DNA of 64,000 nt. Source: Erigeron canadensis (Eukaryota; Streptophyta; Magnoliopsida; Asterales; Asteraceae). The position numbers and the translations under genes were made by a program. The stretch is from the NCBI RefSeq assembly GCF_010389155.1, contig NC_057762.1:35958055-36022054 (forward strand), given 5' to 3'. This document shows, in pieces, positions 58,641-64,000 of this stretch. Each line of letters opens with the position of its first letter. Within the stretch, counting starts at the first letter, position 1. A model generated the notes under the pieces. That model was not told the origin of the DNA and searched no databases. It worked only from the letters and a program-made list of their open reading frames with translations.

Positions 58641-58950
58641 CATCTCAAGGTATTTTTCATGAACAGGGGGTTGGAGGTCCAACGATTTGTTGGTTAAAAT
58701 TGCTTTCAGCACGTGTTAATCGAAACTAACTTTACAAAAAAGAAAAAGAAAAAAAAGGTGGGTTCGATAGGGGTATTTTCTAAATCGATTATGTGGGTCT
58801 CGGAGCTGAGTTTTTTCTCAAGGTCTCATATTCGAGTCTTGGGTTTCTCATCTCAAGGTATTTTTAATGAGAAAGGCGGTTGGAGGTCCAACAAATCGCT
58901 GGTTAAAATTACCTCTAACACGTCTGAATCAAAGCTAACTTTACAAAAAT
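58641..58950 (+). repeat. Tandem SINE-like direct repeat
   Basis: 58641-58740 and 58849-58950 share CATCTCAAGGTATTTTT, GGTTGGAGGTCCAAC and AACTTTACAAAAA. Between them CTCATATTCGAGTCTTGG resembles a pol III B box. A related fragment is near 10160. The second unit is more complete. Confidence 0.5.
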
Positions 58951-59466
58951 AAAACACGCAGTAAGTTGAAACTTAACCCAATGTGTTTATAAACGTCCAC
59001 CACCAGCACCACGATTATCGAAAATTGTGATGTCGGGCCTCGGGTCCCCATTTCTGCCAATCAAGGTTCCGGGTTTTGACCTATAATGAAAAGTTGGAAG
59101 AGGGGGTTGGAAAGAAACATTAGCGAAATAGAAGGACTGTCCGCATAATTTACACTCCTCTCCCTCTATATATATACACGATTATACGCAATTATTAATC
59201 TAAAAGGTATGGTCTATATTTATTTAGTTCGATTCGATGGATGGATAAATCCAAGGCGTTGTTGGATCTAACAATAATAATTCCTTGATGATTTCAGGTC
59301 TTGATCCATCTGAAACGCTGATCCTAATTTGTTTCCTTTTTTTTTTGGGTAAGGATTATTTATTTATTTATTTATTAATTCATCACCGTCATCGTGTTGT
59401 TATAGATGTTTAATGAAATTGTGATTCTTTTTTTGTTTGAATTTGCAGAAGTACCGTAGCTTGATA
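58951..59466. promoter_or_regulatory. Upstream region of the second RPN10-like gene
   Basis: A pyrimidine-rich CACTCCTCTCCCTC followed by TATATATATA near 59153-59176 could be a promoter or leader. The (ATTT)n tract near 59355-59372 lies in a probable 5' UTR intron. Nothing else recognised. Confidence 0.35.
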
Positions 59467-61280
59467 ATGCCGAAGAAGCCCACGCAGGTATATTTTTCTT
59501 TTTGCTATTTAATTAGATTTTCATAATAATTAGTATAAAAATAACCGTTTGTGTATAATACCAGCTTACACAGATCTGTATCGACAATTCTGGGGAAATG
59601 ATGGATATTAATAAAGCCGGTTCTTGCATTTAGGGCTCAAATTAAGGCTGTTGAAACGTATTGCAAAGCTATATTTCAGGTGATTTTTCATGCCCCAATA
59701 ATTCTTCCAAAAGATTGTTTTATTATTAATTTCATATCAATAAATATTCATTCATATGAAGGAGTTTTCTTAATTAATTACAGGATAATCCAAACCATTT
59801 GGTGGGCTTATACGGAATGAGTTCAAAACAGTTTGGAATTCTGCATACTCCCACTAATGATATCAAACAAGTCCGAGAATGCCTTGAAGGTACGAAGTTG
59901 GCTTCTTTCTATATATACTGCCTTCAATTCACTAACTAATTTATATACTTGTTTATTAATCAATTAATACATAGGTTGTTAATGTGTCACAGATTCAATA
60001 TGTGTTAACCCCTCAAACACATTAGTTTTTTCTAGTACATGTTGTGTGATCGATTTTTGCTATTGCTACCTTTCTAGACAATTCATAGCTAATGCCCTGG
60101 CCAAGGATTGCTATTTAAGCCAGTTTTTTTTTTTTCTTTCCTGGTACCACCGTGCCTGACGGGTCTGTGCTTGTTTCTCAGGTATAGAATGTTACGGCAA
60201 GGCGGATTTTGATAATACGCTTGTGTTGGCAGCGGGTCATCTTTTGAATAGGCCCCCAAATATGAATAACAGTTTGCTTTTCTTTGTTGCAAGGTATGTA
60301 CTTCTGTGCCAAGTCTTATACTGAAATAGTGGTCAAGGACCCATATTTGATTATTAATACTTAATATAAAGTCTAACCTTGAAAGTGTCAATCTTTGAAA
60401 CATTAGTTTTAATGCTAGTGTTTCCTTTGACATTGGGCCAGTTTTTTTTTTTTTTTATTTAATTCCAAAAAAACGCTATAACACAGCTAGTTGGACCGTT
60501 ATAGCACCGATTAACTATATGAACTTGTGCGAATACTTTAATTGAAAATTGCTTCCACGTAACTAGAAATAAAAGGACGATCTCTTATACTAATTTTTAA
60601 AAAGTTCTTTTCTTTTTCTACTCATTAAAAAGAGTTTCTATCCTCATTTTTATCTGCACAAATTATATTTTTTTTGGATATACTTGTATTGTCCATAAAA
60701 TTTATGACCCTAGTAAATTTCTATGGATAGGTAATATTTATATATATATATATATATATATGCTAACCAATTAATTGTGTTTTTGTTTTTGTTTTTTTTT
60801 TTTTTTGCTGCTAGTCCTACACATATAGTTTCTACATTGGTGAGCCACTATGGAGATTTATTTAAAAAGCACGGTGTAGCCGTAAATATTGTCAACCTCT
60901 TTGTATTGGAAGATGACGTCCTATCTAAGATGAAGGGGCGCAGGGGCTTGCAATTAGAGCTTGGTCGGTTCAAGTATGGGAGGAGGGAGCTTGGTATCTT
61001 CGTTGCTCATGCCAATAATGATGGAAACAGCCAAGTACTAGACGTTAAAGATCCACATTCTGTTTTTGATGTCATATCCAATTCTATACTAAAAAAGGTT
61101 CTTTACCTTAAGGAGAAACATCAGAAAGATGCCGCAGAGAATGTTGATGTTATACAGCAGTTGGAACCGTCTCACAAGGAGAGTGTTAATGTTAAAGCGC
61201 CCGGAATCCAAAGTTTTAAAAAGGTGGGCCAATGTCACAATGAGAAGAATAAAGGCACTGCAGATGATGAAATTGTTTAA
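59467..61280 (+). pseudogene. RPN10-like VWA protein with a single +1 frameshift, about 269 aa
   Basis: Homologous to RPN10, the 19S proteasome ubiquitin receptor. Exons: 59467-59487 (MPKKPTQ), 59574-59679, 59784-59889, 60182-60293, 60815-61280. Exon 2 begins ICIDNSGEMMDINKAGS, then one extra T at about 59625 shifts the frame; removing that single base from the count restores FRAQIKAVETYCKAIF and exactly the 35 residues RPN10 has there. Exon 3 gives LVGLYGM and HTPTNDIKQVRECLEG; exon 4 ADFDNTLVLAAGHLLNRPP and SLLFFVA; exon 5 GVAVNIVNLFVLEDDV, an added KGRRGLQLELGRFKYGRREL, then FVAHANNDGNSQVLDV. The C-terminal ~60 residues show no ubiquitin-interacting motif. A (TA)n tract lies in intron 4. 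Otherwise intact, so either a recent pseudogene, a sequencing error or a recoded gene. Confidence 0.85.
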
Positions 61281-61677
61281 CCACGGGGAATCAAACAGTA
61301 CCCAATAAAAAAGACTCTCCCTTTCACTGAGAAGAAAGTTCAGCACAATCCAAAAGCGAATGTTAATGTCAAAACAAGAAGCGGAACTCTCTTGTGATGA
61401 GAAGTCTCAAGCCAACATTCTCCCTTGTGATAGATATGAAGCTTGGAGAGAATGTATAGGTGAAGTTGGAAGCCGCCTGATGCATGCCTGTTGCATAATT
61501 GTTTCCGTGTACCTGCTTTGTGTATGTTTATTTGCAAAACAAAACCATCGTATGAATTGATGTGTTATCATCATGAATCTGTGAACTTGCCACAAGTGTT
61601 TGAATGACTTATTTATGCATTACATTACATGTCCTTCACAAGTGTTTGAATGACTTATTTATGCATTACTACATTAC
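61281..61677. other. 3' flank of the RPN10-like gene
   Basis: A short frame with RYEAWRECIGEVGSRLMHAC at about 61435-61490 has no recognised family. A 40-bp direct repeat, CACAAGTGTTTGAATGACTT plus ATTTATGCATTAC, occurs at about 61591 and 61637. Confidence 0.4.
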
Positions 61678-62187
61678 ATGTCCTCGCAAGTCCCTGGGGC
61701 GGGTAGGTGTTTATGCACATGGAAAAGATGCCCAGACACGGTAGATATTGTCTCCGAGATGGAAAATGACGATACACAAGACATTGATGATGGGTTAGAA
61801 GAATTACCTTTTGATAATCAATCAAACACTATTCCATCCATTCCATCTGCCCCTCCCCTTTTAAGAGAAGACTCGGGCAAACGTCAAAAGAGAAAACGAT
61901 GCAATAGTTTAGATCCTCTTATCAACAACTTGAAAGACTTGGCGGATATAGTTGGTACCAAAGATTGAGCAAGCAACAAAAAGCTTCACCGCAGTTCTGG
62001 GAATCGAAAGGATCGTGAGGAGCTTCGTAAGAAGCTTCACGCGGAGATGAAAAAAGTTGTTGGTTTCACTTCTCGTGAATGCGACAAAGCTGTACACATG
62101 CTTTCACGCGATGAGGATTTGATGGTGATCTTGATGAAGATAAATTACTATGGGTTTTTGAGGTTCTTAAGGGTGAAGGAAGAGTGA
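61678..62187 (+). pseudogene. Broken ORF with one in-frame TGA, Myb/SANT-like transposon-protein style
   Basis: From the ATG at 61678 the frame runs 96 codons (acidic, then SGKRQKRKRCNSLDPLINNL) to a TGA at 61966-61968, then continues in the same frame without another stop to 62187 through KKLHAEMKKVVGFTSRECDK and AVHMLSRDEDLMVILMKI. The tail pattern (a helix with GFTSRE, then LSRDEDLM) is reminiscent of C-termini of plant Myb/SANT-like, Harbinger-related proteins. That family call is weak. The start may lie in a missing upstream exon. Confidence 0.45.
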
Positions 62188-62796
62188 GTAATGCTCACTG
62201 ATATGCTTCCTAAGGACCATTTTGAAGTAGTACTTTTAATTTTATGTCTCATGGCTTGCAATTTCTGTAATGACCAATCTATAACTTTGGTTGTTTGTCT
62301 GTTAAGTGCAATGTATGTAATGACTAATCTATAACTTTGGTTGTTTGTTTAAGTTAACGACTTCCGCTTTCAGAATTGCCATAAAATTGGGTTTTTAGTT
62401 TTAATTTGATTTCCATATCTATAGTCTGTTCTCAGATTATATGATGAATATATTAGTATTTAAACTTAAAAGAAATTTTTGATATTTCAATGATAATGTG
62501 ATAATTTTGTTTGCATTTTTATTTAATATGAGTATATGTTAATTAAAATAAGTATGCATTTTATAATGTTTTATAGCTAAAAACGAGTTTTAATTTCGAT
62601 GGGCAAAGTTCATTTAACAAGGCTATTTATGTCAATTTTTACAATATATTTTTATGATTCATTCCAATCCAATGGGGCAACCAAACATGAGGATGTAATG
62701 ATAATGACCTATTCCATTACCCTTTTCATTCCATTCCTTTCATACATTTCATTTCATTGTTATTTCATTTAGTCAAACATACCTTTAGACAAGTAA
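62188..62796. other. Gene-free stretch
   Basis: A duplicated phrase (GTAATGACTAATCTATAACT type, near 62266 and 62316) lies just after the broken ORF. TTCCATTACCCTTTTCATTC and GTCAAACATACCTTTA near 62710-62785 look like a MITE arm. No gene. Confidence 0.4.
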
Positions 62797-62830
62797 CTAG
62801 ATTTTAGACTCGTGTCCAACACTGGACACG
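62797..62830 (-). mobile_element. Helitron 3' terminus (minus strand)
   Basis: Perfect 7-bp stem CGTGTCC (62811-62817) with GGACACG (62824-62830); on the minus strand it is followed by AGTCTAAAATCTAG, CTAG at 62797-62800, and then T. The 5' end lies downstream in window coordinates and is not resolved. Confidence 0.7.
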
Positions 62831-64000
62831 GGTTTACAATATTATCAATATTAGATATAGATACATTTAAGTTATAAAAGTTTATAATTTTGAAGATATA
62901 CGGTTTCAAGTGTTATACTTTGTAAGTTGTTGTACAGTAATCATAGGTTTGTCACTGTCATTATTAGGGTAATGGGGGAAACTTAGCCCCAGTACCACAA
63001 TTGGATCACTGTCATTATTAGCTGAGACATATGGTGGAATTGTTTGTCATAGTCATTCCACAAGCCACATGCTACAATAATTTCATTATAATAAATTTTT
63101 TTGAAACCAGTTGTACTCATAGTGTGATATTATTATGAAAGATAAATAAGAATTAAAATATAAACATGCTTGTGATCTTATACTTGATATTCAAGTATAT
63201 GTACTTGATCATGATGCGAACCCATAGCACGCATAGGTTTATTTTCAATCACCTGTCCTATGATAATTAGATAGCAATTAGGATTGTTTTTATATTCTTT
63301 GATAATAATTAAGACTCTTGATTTGAGTGACAATTGTAACTTCAAACATTAATGCGCAAAACTAATATATAAAAAAGGAGAATATTATATACCTATTTGA
63401 TTGAGAGATAGAATAAATCTTGAATGAGTTCATATTGATTTGGATTTAATAGTCTAGTAAACATCTGTTGTAAATCGTGTGTTGTTTTGTGATTGTCTCA
63501 TGTTCTGTGATTCTTGTTGTGTTTAGGATAAAAACATTGTATATCATCATTTGTTATTATGTTTGAAATATGTATCTAGAGTACAAATTGTGTTTACATT
63601 AGATATTAAGCTAAATATTAATATTTATAATTTATGAAAATCTAATCTAACATTTGTTAATAAGTCATTAGGTTTTGAAATAATTTTTTATAGACAATAT
63701 ATTTCATATATTGAAATTTTTTTAATTAATTAAATAATTGTAAATTTTAAAAAATCCTCTCAAGTTATGGCTAAAAATAAACATAAATTAAGTATTTAGG
63801 ACTAAAAGTGTAAATTATTGATGGAAAACAAAAAAGTGTAAATTAATGATACTTTTTCTACAAGTTAATATAAATATTAATATAATAATATATTTGGATA
63901 ATGATTATTAGGATTTTTAATTTATAATTAATCTAAATGATGACATAAGCGATAGTCAATTTAATGAAATTAAGTGATTTAATTGGTTAATTAGTCAATA
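62831..64000. other. AT-rich stretch to the window end
   Basis: Partly the body of the Helitron whose end is at 62797. TGTCATTATTAG occurs twice near 62956 and 63010. No coding region or RNA gene recognised. Confidence 0.45.

Overview
This window looks like a nuclear chromosome segment from a eudicot plant. The evidence is strong AT richness, multi-exon genes with GT-AG (and two GC-AG) introns, organelle-targeted proteins, plant-only gene families (PILS, HPP, SINA-like) and many plant-type Helitron and MITE remnants. The family cannot be fixed from the sequence alone. An asterid is only a guess from the style of the repeats.

Layout. (1) 1-8.0 kb: MITE and Helitron relics, then an intact 12-exon pyridoxal kinase gene (+). 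(2) 8-17.6 kb: repeats, then an intact 13-exon AAR2 gene (+) whose 3' end is duplicated in tandem, then a single-exon unknown basic protein (-) with a perfect M-phase (MSA) promoter motif. (3) 17.6-24.2 kb: Helitron relics, a two-exon mitochondrial protein resembling GAMETE CELL DEFECTIVE 1 (+), and a three-exon HMA-domain metallochaperone-like protein without a CaaX box (-). (4) 24.2-30.2 kb: gene-free, dominated by tandem Helitron-like units. (5) 30.2-34.1 kb: intact 10-exon organellar methionyl-tRNA formyltransferase (-), with a foldback MITE 51 bp upstream of its ATG. (6) 34-47 kb: a repeat-dominated accessory region with a pair of ~0.9-1 kb inverted arms around a 2.6 kb loop, 250-bp direct repeats outside it, and a second ~1 kb near-contiguous foldback. 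(7) 47.9-48.7 kb: a decayed RPN10-like gene (-). (8) 51.1-54.4 kb: an eight-exon fusion gene (-) joining an HMG box, a transposon-associated plant domain and a RING-less SINA/TRAF-like domain. (9) 56.0-57.6 kb: a PIN-LIKES pseudogene split by a MITE. (10) 59.5-61.3 kb: a second RPN10-like gene (+), whole apart from one +1 frameshift, followed by a broken ORF and more Helitron ends.

The intact genes are single-copy housekeeping functions: vitamin B6 salvage, U5 snRNP assembly, organellar translation initiation and mitochondrial function. They do not form one pathway. AAR2 and the formyltransferase are also neighbours in Arabidopsis, as far as I recall, so this is probably a conserved block expanded by transposons. 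The most unusual items are the HMG/SINA fusion, the two RPN10-like genes sharing an extra insertion and lacking visible ubiquitin-interacting motifs, and the two long inverted duplications that could make hairpin RNA.
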